A stretch of DNA of 21,007 nt, from positions 1-21,007 of the forward strand of contig JAEZVM010000086.1 of assembly GCA_023420795.1 (NCBI GenBank). Direction: 5' to 3'. Shown one piece after another: positions 13,994 through 21,007 of the stretch. The stretch is from Pseudomonadota bacterium (lineage in GTDB: Bacteria > Pseudomonadota > Gammaproteobacteria > Burkholderiales > Burkholderiaceae_D). A model generated the notes under the pieces. It made no database searches and was not told the origin of the DNA. It saw only the letters and a program-made list of their open reading frames with translations. The first letter of the stretch is position 1. Each line of letters starts with the position of its first letter. The position numbers and the translations under genes were made by a program.

Positions 13994-14010
13994 GGGTCAG
14001 ACATTGACCC
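13994..14010. promoter_or_regulatory. Inverted repeat GGGTCA-N5-TGACCC
   Basis: A perfect 6-5-6 inverted repeat ends 21 nt before the start codon of the cyclic-di-GMP gene. It could be a repressor site over the transcript start, or an RNA hairpin near the ribosome site. Neither role is demonstrated. Confidence 0.4.
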
Positions 14011-14031
14011 TTACTCTTTTAGCATCGGCAG

Positions 14032-17000
14032 ATGCGTGCACCACGAAAACCCTCCCTGTCTCCCCAATATGCATTCTTTGCTGGAGAAGGCCAAGTACGT
14101 GCCTTATTGCGAGCGCATGACTGGTCATTGTTTTCCCTTGGAAATCCGTCCGATTGGCCAGCCGCGCTCAAGACGACACTTCAACTGGTGCTTGATTCCC
14201 GCCAGCCGACCGCATTAGCGTGGGGTGAGGAACTTCACTTCTTTTATAACGACGCCTATATCGATGTACTTGGAGACAAGCATCCATCCGTACTGGCCCG
14301 TCCGTTTTGGGAAGCATGGCCGGAAGTCCGGAAGGATTTCGAACCCTCCATGAAGCGCACGTTGAGCGGCGAACCGATTTTTGACCTTGATACCTCGTTC
14401 CAGATACGCCGCCGCGGCATGGAAAAAGCATGGTTCACCTATTCCCTGTTGCCCGTACGGGACAACGAGGGAACAGTGGTCGGCGTGTTCAACCCAGTTA
14501 TCGAAACCACGCAGCAATTCGTTGCCGGACAGCGCCAGTCCTTCGAACTCGAACTCGTCAACCGGCTTCGCGACATCGGCTCGCCAGACGATGTCGTTAC
14601 GATGGCAATCGAATTGCTGGGCCGACGGCTGGGTGTCTCGCGCGTCCTGTATGCCGAGGTGAACACCTCCGATGGAACCGCCTTCATCGGCCCCGAGTGG
14701 GCCGCCGAGGGTGTTACCAGCATGGCCGGCACAACAGCGACGATGAATGATTTTGGTCCTGAAATGATTGCAGCCTTGCGCAACGGAACAGTGACAGCAA
14801 TCGACGATGTCGCGCTGGATCAGCGTACGGCAGGCCATGCAGCAGCATATGAACGCATCGGCGTGCGTGCCGGGCTGCTGGTTCCCCTGCCCCCCTCCGG
14901 TCCGTTGCGCAGCGTGCTGGCCTTACACAGCTCCGCACCGCATCACTGGGAGAGCGAAGAAATACAGATAGCCCAGAACACTGCCGAACGCACCTGGCTG
15001 GCAGCGGATGCGTCCCGCGCCGAGGCTATGGTGCGGGCAGCGGCGGCGCGCGACGCCTTTCGCGTACGTGTGGTGGATACCTTGCGCGATCTCTCCGATC
15101 CGAACGAGATCCAGCACGTGGCGGCCCGTCTTCTGGGCGAGTATCTGCATGCCAACCGCGTGTTCTACTCGCTGGTAGCTGGGGATCACTATGTGTTTGA
15201 CGGACACTTCGAGCGTGATGTGCCGCATATGACGCCGGAACATTTTCCTGCGCCCCGGTTTGGCCAATGGGTATTTGAAGGATATAAAGCCGGCCTGCCG
15301 CTGATTTCGTCCGACACGCAAGCCGATCCCAGATTTACCTCCACCGAGAAAGAGGCATACAAGGCGATCCAGTCTATCGGTACGATCGGTGTACCGCTGA
15401 TCAAGCAAGGCCGTCTAGTGGCCATTCTGGGTGTTCATACGGCTGCCGCGCGCATGTGGACTGGCGACGAGATTGCCCTGATCGAAGACATAGCCGACCG
15501 GACGTGGGAAACGGTCGAACGAGCCAAGGCCGAGGCGAAGCTGCGCGAGGCGCAGGAGCGATACCTCGCGTTGTACAACGCGATCGACCAGGGCTTCTGC
15601 ACGATGGAGCTGGTGTTCGACGAAAACCGCAAACCGGTGAATTACCGGATTCTGGAAGTCAGCCCGGCCTTCGAGCGCCAGACCGGCATCGGCAACGTCG
15701 TCGGCCGCTGGATACGAGACATCATTCCCGACCTTGAACAGCACTGGTTCGACATTTATGGGCGTGTTGCCCTGACAGGAGAATCGATCCATTTCGAGAA
15801 TTACTTGGCATCTATGGGCCGCTGGTGGAACGTTTACGCGTTTCGTATTCAGCGCCCCGAGCTGCACCGGGTGGCTGCGTTATTTCGGGACATTACCGAA
15901 CGCAAGCATGCAGAGGAAGCCTTGCGCAATTCCGAAGAGCGCCTGCGCGCATTGTTCGATTCGATGAGCGAAGCCTTTCTCATCATGGAAGCGGCCCCGG
16001 ACCAGAAAGGAGGTGTTGCCGACTTGCGCTTCATTGAAACCAATCCGGCTTTCGATCGCTATACCACGCTCGGCAATCCTCGCGGGCATACCATCTCCGA
16101 ACTGATGCCGGATATCGATCCCATCTGGCGCGAACGCTGTGAACAGGTTCTGCGCACAGGGGAGCCGTCGCAGTTCGAGATGCCCATCAGTTCGCCCGAC
16201 CGCTGGCTGGCCGTATCAGCCACACGCCTGGATGGTCCGGACAGTCGTCGCCTGGCCGTGGTTTTCTCCGACATCACTGAACGCAAGCAGGCGGAAGAAG
16301 TGATACGCCATGCGTCCTTGCATGATCCGCTCACCGGACTTCCCAATCGCGCGATGCTGTTCGAGTATGCCAATCACATGTTGCCGCATATTAGGCGCAA
16401 CAATCAGCGTGCTGCAGTGCTGTTCCTGGACCTGGGCCGATTCAAGCCGATCAATGACACCCACGGCCATGAAACCGGGGATGCGGTACTGAAGGAAGTG
16501 GCCGGCCGGCTGGCTGAGCGCTTGCGCTCTGAGGACATCGTGACCCGCCTAGGCGGCGATGAGTTCGTAGTACTGCTGCAGGAAATCAGGAACGAAGCTG
16601 CGGCAGCAGAGATTGCGCGCCAGATCATCGCCCGGGTTGGCGAGCCGTACCGGATCGGTGAACTGGCGCTGTCCTTGTCCACTTCTATCGGCATCAGCAT
16701 TTTCCCGGAGGATGGACAGGACATCGACACCTTGATCAGCCATGCCGATCTGGCGATGTACCAGGCCAAACAGGGGGGGCGGAACAACTTCCAGTTCTAT
16801 TCGCCAGCGTATTCCGCCGCAAACCGGTTGCAAAGCCGCATCGAAGCGCTGTTGAAAAGCGCGTTGCGCGATGAGACATTGCATCTCTTCTACCAGCCGG
16901 TGCTGGACGTCGAAACCGGCAGCGTTGTCAGCGTCGAGGCGCTGCTGCGCTGCCGGGGCGCCGATGTAGGCCCTGACCGCTTCGTGCCGGTAGCGGAAGC

Positions 17001-17631
17001 GACCGGCATGATCAATCCAATCGGGCGCTGGCTGTTGGCGGAAGCGGCACGTCAGCACAAAAGATGGATCGCACACGGCTTGCCCATGATTCCTATCGCG
17101 GTAAATGTGTCGGTCGTGGAATTCCGCGATAAGGATTTTGCGGAGCGGTTCGAACGGACAATACGTGAATATGGCATCGACACGCATGCGTTGCAGGTCG
17201 AACTAACCGAAACGGCGGTGATGGATGACGTCAGCCACGCGGTGGAAGTACTGTCCCGCCTGCAGTCGCTCGGCGTGAAAATCCTGCTGGACGATTTCGG
17301 TACCGGGCATTCCAGCCTCGCCTATCTGGCGCGCCTGCCGCTGAACAAGGTAAAGATCGACAAGTCGTTCGTCGCTCCGCTGGATAGCGATTCCGTCAGC
17401 CGAGCCGTGACCAACGCCATGATTGCGCTCAGCCGTACGCTGGAACTGGAAGTGGTGGCGGAAGGCGTTGAAACCGAAAGCGCGCTGGAATACGTCCGTG
17501 CGCATGGATGCACGCAGGTACAGGGCTTTTACTTTGGCCAACCAATGTCCGGCGACGACTTCGAGCATTGGTACTGGGATAAAGGGGGGCAGTCTGGAAA
17601 TATAGGACACCCCGGTCCCCCGCTCCATTGA
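14032..17631 (+). CDS. Multi-sensor GGDEF-EAL cyclic-di-GMP protein
   Basis: A 1199-residue, apparently cytoplasmic protein without membrane helices. Domains by rough residue: PAS-like (25-150), two related GAF domains (170-330, 340-500), PAS (500-625), PAS (627-750), GGDEF (752-925) and EAL (936-1185). GGDEF is intact at 841-845, with RSED five residues before it as a product-inhibition I-site. In the nucleotide loop LDLGRFKPINDTHGH the second Asp of the usual DLDRFK is Gly, though the metal-binding first Asp and the Asn remain. EAL is intact at 969-971 with ELTE, DDFGTG, KIDKSFV, EGVE and QGFYF, so both synthesis and breakdown of cyclic-di-GMP are possible. An in-frame stop at 14020-14022 excludes an earlier start. 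There is only a weak ribosome site. It is a single gene with two candidate operators upstream. The signal is unknown. Confidence 0.94.
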   Translation: MRAPRKPSLSPQYAFFAGEGQVRALLRAHDWSLFSLGNPSDWPAALKTTLQLVLDSRQPTALAWGEELHFFYNDAYIDVLGDKHPSVLARPFWEAWPEVRKDFEPSMKRTLSGEPIFDLDTSFQIRRRGMEKAWFTYSLLPVRDNEGTVVGVFNPVIETTQQFVAGQRQSFELELVNRLRDIGSPDDVVTMAIELLGRRLGVSRVLYAEVNTSDGTAFIGPEWAAEGVTSMAGTTATMNDFGPEMIAALRNGTVTAIDDVALDQRTAGHAAAYERIGVRAGLLVPLPPSGPLRSVLALHSSAPHHWESEEIQIAQNTAERTWLAADASRAEAMVRAAAARDAFRVRVVDTLRDLSDPNEIQHVAARLLGEYLHANRVFYSLVAGDHYVFDGHFERDVPHMTPEHFPAPRFGQWVFEGYKAGLPLISSDTQADPRFTSTEKEAYKAIQSIGTIGVPLIKQGRLVAILGVHTAAARMWTGDEIALIEDIADRTWETVERAKAEAKLREAQERYLALYNAIDQGFCTMELVFDENRKPVNYRILEVSPAFERQTGIGNVVGRWIRDIIPDLEQHWFDIYGRVALTGESIHFENYLASMGRWWNVYAFRIQRPELHRVAALFRDITERKHAEEALRNSEERLRALFDSMSEAFLIMEAAPDQKGGVADLRFIETNPAFDRYTTLGNPRGHTISELMPDIDPIWRERCEQVLRTGEPSQFEMPISSPDRWLAVSATRLDGPDSRRLAVVFSDITERKQAEEVIRHASLHDPLTGLPNRAMLFEYANHMLPHIRRNNQRAAVLFLDLGRFKPINDTHGHETGDAVLKEVAGRLAERLRSEDIVTRLGGDEFVVLLQEIRNEAAAAEIARQIIARVGEPYRIGELALSLSTSIGISIFPEDGQDIDTLISHADLAMYQAKQGGRNNFQFYSPAYSAANRLQSRIEALLKSALRDETLHLFYQPVLDVETGSVVSVEALLRCRGADVGPDRFVPVAEATGMINPIGRWLLAEAARQHKRWIAHGLPMIPIAVNVSVVEFRDKDFAERFERTIREYGIDTHALQVELTETAVMDDVSHAVEVLSRLQSLGVKILLDDFGTGHSSLAYLARLPLNKVKIDKSFVAPLDSDSVSRAVTNAMIALSRTLELEVVAEGVETESALEYVRAHGCTQVQGFYFGQPMSGDDFEHWYWDKGGQSGNIGHPGPPLH

Positions 17632-17655
17632 TTCGGGAAAGGCAAGAACATTGCC

Positions 17656-18057
17656 CTATGCAAAATGCGACGGACCTGCGTATGGCTCTACCTTGTCCTG
17701 TTCGTCCGGATCATTGCGGGCAACGACCGCGCGCGCCGGTTCGGTAGCGCTCAGGTTGATCGCTTCGTGCGGCACCCCGGGTGGAACGAAAAGGAAGTCG
17801 CCGGCTTCGCTGATCACCTCGTTTTCGAGAGACTCTCCCCAGCGCGTGCATACCCTGCCTTCGAGCACATAGAGCCCGGTTTCGTAACCGACGTGAATAT
17901 GCGGCGCGGCGCGCGCGCCAGGCGGTATCACGACAATGTGCATCGACAGGCCCGTGGCTCCGACCGTCCGACCGGAGATGCCCGTGAAGTATGGCAGGCG
18001 CTGTTTCGTCATCACCTCGACATCGGGGCGCAATGCCTTGATTGCCTGTTGCTCCAT
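17656..18057 (-). CDS. Small cupin-domain protein
   Basis: A 133-residue single-cupin protein. Motif 1 is PHIHVGYETGLYVLEGRV (two His, Glu, Gly) and motif 2 is GDFLFVPPGVPHEAIN (His), so the usual three-His-one-Glu metal site is complete. The protein could be a small metal-binding sensor or enzyme; nothing fixes its ligand. The ATG at 18057 follows GGAGGCGACAA. The frame is open upstream to 18225, but that part is not cupin-like. It is convergent with the cyclic-di-GMP gene (24-nt gap) and divergent from the GNAT gene. Confidence 0.88.
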   Translation of the reverse strand: MEQQAIKALRPDVEVMTKQRLPYFTGISGRTVGATGLSMHIVVIPPGARAAPHIHVGYETGLYVLEGRVCTRWGESLENEVISEAGDFLFVPPGVPHEAINLSATEPARAVVARNDPDEQDKVEPYAGPSHFA

Positions 18058-18346
18058 TTGTCGCCTCCATTCAGAGCTGGGCGGAAGGCAATGCGCCGAT
18101 GGAACAAAGCGGCGTTCGCACGCCCGCTTCTCTCCAGCTTGCCGACCGCAGATTCCTGTTCCGCTATGACCCACAAAATTCTTCTTGGTGCCCTCTCGCC
18201 ACCAATGATGCGCTTGCCAGAACATCCTTCAGCGGAACAAGCCGTTTGAGTCCAGACAATGAAGCGCGGCACGTCGTGAACCCTTTCCTCGTGCCCCTGT
18301 CCTCCCGACAGGAAGGCAATGCAATCGAGTCATTCACGACATCACA
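18058..18346. other. Divergent intergenic region, cupin / acyltransferase
   Basis: These 289 nt separate divergent genes. The only clear structure is CCTGTC-CTCCC-GACAGG at 18296-18312, a perfect 6-5-6 inverted repeat 34 nt before the acyltransferase start. It may be an operator or leader hairpin. I found no FNR-like box, -24/-12 element or plausible small gene here. Confidence 0.45.
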
Positions 18347-19480
18347 ATGGCGACCATGAACCGGAACAGCGGCATCGACAGCTTCGAAAACCGGGAGCGA
18401 ATCATCGTTTCCCTCTACGAAAACGCCGTGCCGCCGTTTGTCGGGCCGGAACTGGTTTCGCTGTATGCGCATGTGTACTCGTCGCCGGCGCAGTTCAGCA
18501 TCTATGGCGGCATGGACGGCGGCACGCATACTTATGTCGTGCACAGCAATGGCAAGGTCGCAGCCGTACTGCTGTTCCGGATCGAAAACGGGATCGCGCG
18601 GGTGCTGAACGAACAGATCTCGCCCGAAGAGAGAGAAATAGAACGCTTCGTGCGGCATGTGTTCGACGCTTATGAATCGGTCGATGTGGTCGCGTTCGGG
18701 GCGATACAGGCCGATGCTGCTCGCCTGCCCTTTCCTGTCCAGCATTTCTATCGCACCGAGGATATCGTGGTGCGCCTGCCGGGCACGCCGGAGCAATACA
18801 TGGCCGCGCTAGGAAAAGCCACGCGCAAGAACATCAGGAAGCACTGGAACCGGCTCGACCGGCAGTTCCCCTCGCTGCGCTTCGACGTCTATCTGAACGA
18901 AGACATCGGCGAGCGGCATGTATCCGATGTCGTCGCGTTGAATCGCGCCCGAATGTCGCTGAAGAACAAGCAATCCGAAATCGACGAGGACGAAATCCGC
19001 CGACTGACCAGCCTGGTCCGGCACGGCGGGATGGCTTGTATCATGACGATGGATGGACAAACCTGCGCCGGCGCCATATGCAGCCGGGTAGGCGACAATT
19101 TTTTCATGCACATCGGCGCGCATCACCCCGACCACGACGAACTGCGACTAGGAACGATCTGCTGCGTGCGAACGATCTGCGAGAGCATCGAGCGCGGCGC
19201 CAAGGAATTCCACTTCATGTGGGGGCGATTCGACTACAAGTACGCGCTGCTCGGCGTCAGGCGGGATTACGAGGAACTGCTGATCTATCGCTCGCCTGCG
19301 CGCCTGCTGCGGCACGGGAGGCTAGCGCTGCAGACCATGTTCAGCGGCTATCGGCGCGAACTCAAATTTCGCCTGCTGGAAATCGCGGACGGCAAGGATG
19401 GCGGCCTCAGCTTTCGTCTGCTGAACTGGCTGCGCGACATGAAACAGGGACGGATCCGTCTGGCCGCCCCCAGGCATTGA
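18347..19480 (+). CDS. GNAT-fold acyltransferase, FemAB/BioF2-like
   Basis: A 377-residue protein with the double-GNAT layout of FemAB/CelD-type acyltransferases (the BioF2-like domain). Key blocks are LPGTPEQYMAALGKATRKNIRKHWNRL at about 144-170. The C-terminal GNAT core follows with GMACIMTMDGQTCAGAICSRVGDNFFMHIGAHHPDHDELRLGTICCVRTICESIERGAKEFHFMWGRFDYK. Relatives transfer acyl or aminoacyl groups, often in cell-envelope or exopolysaccharide pathways; no such cluster is visible here. The start may be ATG 18347 or ATG 18356, both with poor ribosome sites. It is convergent with the tandem usp gene 22 nt away. Function is unassigned beyond the fold. Confidence 0.8.
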   Translation: MATMNRNSGIDSFENRERIIVSLYENAVPPFVGPELVSLYAHVYSSPAQFSIYGGMDGGTHTYVVHSNGKVAAVLLFRIENGIARVLNEQISPEEREIERFVRHVFDAYESVDVVAFGAIQADAARLPFPVQHFYRTEDIVVRLPGTPEQYMAALGKATRKNIRKHWNRLDRQFPSLRFDVYLNEDIGERHVSDVVALNRARMSLKNKQSEIDEDEIRRLTSLVRHGGMACIMTMDGQTCAGAICSRVGDNFFMHIGAHHPDHDELRLGTICCVRTICESIERGAKEFHFMWGRFDYKYALLGVRRDYEELLIYRSPARLLRHGRLALQTMFSGYRRELKFRLLEIADGKDGGLSFRLLNWLRDMKQGRIRLAAPRH

Positions 19481-19502
19481 ACAGACGGGAATCCTCTTCC
19501 GG

Positions 19503-20432
19503 CTACGCAGCGGTGCGGTCGTACCATTCACCGGAATCGTCCGGCACGGTGCTCACCAGCACATCGCAGTCAACCTGATCGACGATGCGCCGCGTCACGC
19601 TCCCGAGCAGCAGTTCTTCGAAGCGGGAGCGGCCGTGCTTGCCCAGCGCGATCAGATCCGGCCTCATCGATCTCGCCGCCTCGCAGATGACCGGGACCGG
19701 ATAGCCGAAGGCAATCGTGCGCGACAGCAGCTGCGAACGTGGGCCGAGGTCTTCGATGAACTGGTTCAGGTTGCGCCGTGCCTCGTCGGCCGCCTTCACG
19801 CGATACTGGTGGATGACCTGCGATTCGATGCCCGCACCATGCATCTGCCCTTCGAACGGTACGGTAAACGCATGCAGGAAGGTAATGTGTGCGTTCGGCG
19901 CGATTTCCAGCGCAAGACGGGCTGACTGTATCGAATCCTCCGAAAAATCCACAGGCACCAGCACTTTCTCGTAGCTGCGTTCCGGCTCGCGCTTCACTAT
20001 CAGCAAGGGCCGCTTTCCGAGGCATACCAGCTTGTCGGCGTTATTGCCGAGGAACAGATCCGTCACCGCATTACCGCCATGCGCGCCGATCGCAATCAGG
20101 TCGGCCGGCAGCTGATCTGCTTTCGCAAGAATCTCGGTCACGGGCCGCCCTTGTCTGACATGATGCTCGACGCGAATGCCATGCGCTTCCTGCAATTGCC
20201 GCGCCTTCTGCTCAAGCTCGCGTTCGGCACCGCTGAGCAGCAGGCGTTTTGCGGTCAGTTGGCTGTCGTCCAGCACGGATGCAAGCGCCGCCAGCACTCC
20301 CGAGTCATTGACCGTCAACAGATCGAGCGACACGCAGTTCAATTGCGCGCACAGCATCGCGGCGCGCGTTTCCGCACGTGCGGAGCGTTCCGAGAAATCG
20401 CTTGCTGCGAGCAGTCGTTTGAAGTTCCCCAT
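19503..20432 (-). CDS. Tandem-domain universal stress protein
   Basis: A 309-residue protein of two UspA domains. The first (about 1-145) has GAHG, nine residues, then GN at its nucleotide loop, with Asn for Ser/Thr, so ATP binding there may be weak. The second (about 150-300) has GKHG, nine residues, then GS, the canonical motif, and starts with VLVPVDFSEDS. I chose ATG 20432 because GAGGAAAG lies just before it; a TTG at 20459 would add nine residues without support. It lies 69 nt downstream of rnk on the same strand and is probably co-transcribed. The gap contains TCAGGT-CCA-ACCTGA. Family role: cytoplasmic stress survival. Confidence 0.93.
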   Translation of the reverse strand: MGNFKRLLAASDFSERSARAETRAAMLCAQLNCVSLDLLTVNDSGVLAALASVLDDSQLTAKRLLLSGAERELEQKARQLQEAHGIRVEHHVRQGRPVTEILAKADQLPADLIAIGAHGGNAVTDLFLGNNADKLVCLGKRPLLIVKREPERSYEKVLVPVDFSEDSIQSARLALEIAPNAHITFLHAFTVPFEGQMHGAGIESQVIHQYRVKAADEARRNLNQFIEDLGPRSQLLSRTIAFGYPVPVICEAARSMRPDLIALGKHGRSRFEELLLGSVTRRIVDQVDCDVLVSTVPDDSGEWYDRTAA

Positions 20433-20449
20433 TTCTTTCCTCTTCCATA

Positions 20450-20464
20450 TCAGGTCCAACCTGA
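20450..20464. promoter_or_regulatory. Inverted repeat before tandem usp gene
   Basis: TCAGGT-CCA-ACCTGA is a perfect 6-3-6 inverted repeat 18 nt before the usp start codon, in the gap after rnk. It may be an operator or a small mRNA hairpin; no promoter could be aligned with it. Confidence 0.3.
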
Positions 20465-20501
20465 GTGATTTTCCGGCTCGGCCTTGTGTACCCAGCCTGA
20501 A

Positions 20502-20927
20502 CTACCGGTGATATTCGCCTCTGGCTTCCGGCTGATAGACCACGTCGAGCACGTCGAGCAGCAGTTCGCGCCCACCCGGCACCTGCCAGGAAATCGACTG
20601 GCCGACGGACAGGCCGAGCAGTGCACTGCCTACCGGTGCGAAGATCGACACGGCGCCGGGCGGATTGTCCGGCCTCGGGTATACCAGCGTGAGTCCGTAT
20701 TCCTCGTTCGTGCCGCGTTCGCGGAACAGCACCTGCGAATTCATGGTCACCACGCCGGCCGGTACCTCTTCCGGCGACACGATGCTGGCGCGGTCGAGCT
20801 CCTTTCTCAGCGCGGCAATGCCGGGCAGGTTCCGGTATGCCGGCGCTTCGAGGAGGGCTTCGATGCGGTCGAGGTCCCGGCTGGAGACGACGAGCGGCGG
20901 ATTCCTGGTGTCCAAGGATGTATTCAT
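20502..20927 (-). CDS. rnk: Nucleoside diphosphate kinase regulator Rnk
   Basis: A 141-residue protein with the Rnk N-terminal coiled region (DLDRIEALLEAPAYRNLPGIAALRKELDRA) and the GreA/GreB-like C-terminal domain (VVTMNSQVLFRE, then LTLVYPRP and VSIFAPVGSALLGLSVGQSISWQVPGG). Rnk binds RNA polymerase near the secondary channel without the Gre finger tip and was named for effects on nucleoside diphosphate kinase levels. The ATG at 20927 follows GGGAGAACATC and I prefer it; ATG 20945 would overlap the upstream stop as ATGA. It is followed by the tandem usp gene in the same direction. Confidence 0.93.
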   Translation of the reverse strand: MNTSLDTRNPPLVVSSRDLDRIEALLEAPAYRNLPGIAALRKELDRASIVSPEEVPAGVVTMNSQVLFRERGTNEEYGLTLVYPRPDNPPGAVSIFAPVGSALLGLSVGQSISWQVPGGRELLLDVLDVVYQPEARGEYHR

Positions 20928-20941
20928 GTGATGTTCTCCCT

Positions 20942-21007
20942 TCATTGCTTCCTGGTGCCCGGTTTGCCAGATTCGAGCTGCTTCCGGTATATCGCAGCCT
21001 GCATCAG
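20942..21007 (-). CDS. C-terminal end of unidentified protein
   Basis: The minus strand from the right edge reads 21 sense codons, LMQAAIYRKQLESGKPGTRKQ, then TGA at 20942-20944, 14 nt before the rnk ATG. The mix of residues is plausible for a protein tail, and the placement just before rnk suggests a shared operon. It is too short to name. Confidence 0.4.
   Translation of the reverse strand: MMQAAIYRKQLESGKPGTRKQ

Noticed and set aside
14020..14022. Earlier start for the GGDEF-EAL gene
   Set aside because: An in-frame TAG at this position prevents any start before 14032.
20433..20459. TTG start adding nine residues to the tandem usp protein
   Set aside because: The downstream ATG has GAGGAAAG at correct spacing and gives the normal UspA start; the extension is not family-like.

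Overview
The window looks like chromosomal DNA of a betaproteobacterium, probably Burkholderiales and perhaps Oxalobacteraceae. This is inferred from high G+C coding DNA, a sigma-54 acetaldehyde regulon, an Rnk homologue and several universal stress proteins. No rRNA, tRNA, CRISPR array or intact insertion sequence was seen.

Layout. 1-979: two divergent universal stress protein (usp) genes, the left one cut by the window edge. They share an FNR/Anr-like box, and the right one ends at a strong hairpin terminator. 980-2551 (minus): a fused aminoglycoside-phosphotransferase-like/P-loop kinase. 2824-5296 (plus): an AcoR-type sigma-54 activator followed closely by a PhnB-like VOC protein. 5312 to about 7060: a low-G+C patch of three small genes (VOC, a broken SRPBCC gene, VOC). 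Each starts 18-23 nt after a GTTRRRY core site, and attC-like sites lie between them. I read this as a short integron gene-cassette cluster without an integrase in view (a CALIN). It also holds a fragment of the neighbouring DUF779 gene. 7168-9234 (minus): an acetaldehyde-type NAD-dependent aldehyde dehydrogenase and its DUF779 companion, separated by a long inverted repeat. The aldehyde dehydrogenase has a textbook -24/-12 promoter and carries the palindrome found in front of the AcoR-type gene.

9484-13837 (plus): an overlapping ABC ATPase, FtsX-type permease and membrane-fusion protein, i.e. a tripartite exporter lacking only the outer-membrane channel. An FNR-like box sits where a class II activator would bind. 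14032-17631: a 1199-residue PAS/GAF/GGDEF/EAL cyclic-di-GMP protein. 17656-18057 (minus): a small cupin. 18347-19480: a FemAB/BioF2-like GNAT acyltransferase. 19503-20927 (minus): a tandem-domain usp gene behind rnk, preceded by the last codons of another reading frame.

How the parts fit. The activator at 2824 probably controls the aldehyde dehydrogenase at 9234 in trans across the cassette patch. The usp pair and the exporter appear to share an oxygen-responsive (FNR/Anr/Dnr type) operator; the two boxes agree at 17 of 20 positions. The cassette cluster lies between the regulator and its likely target and looks like a later insertion. The main new observations are the cassette cluster, the duplicated DUF779 fragment within it, and the two shared operator families.
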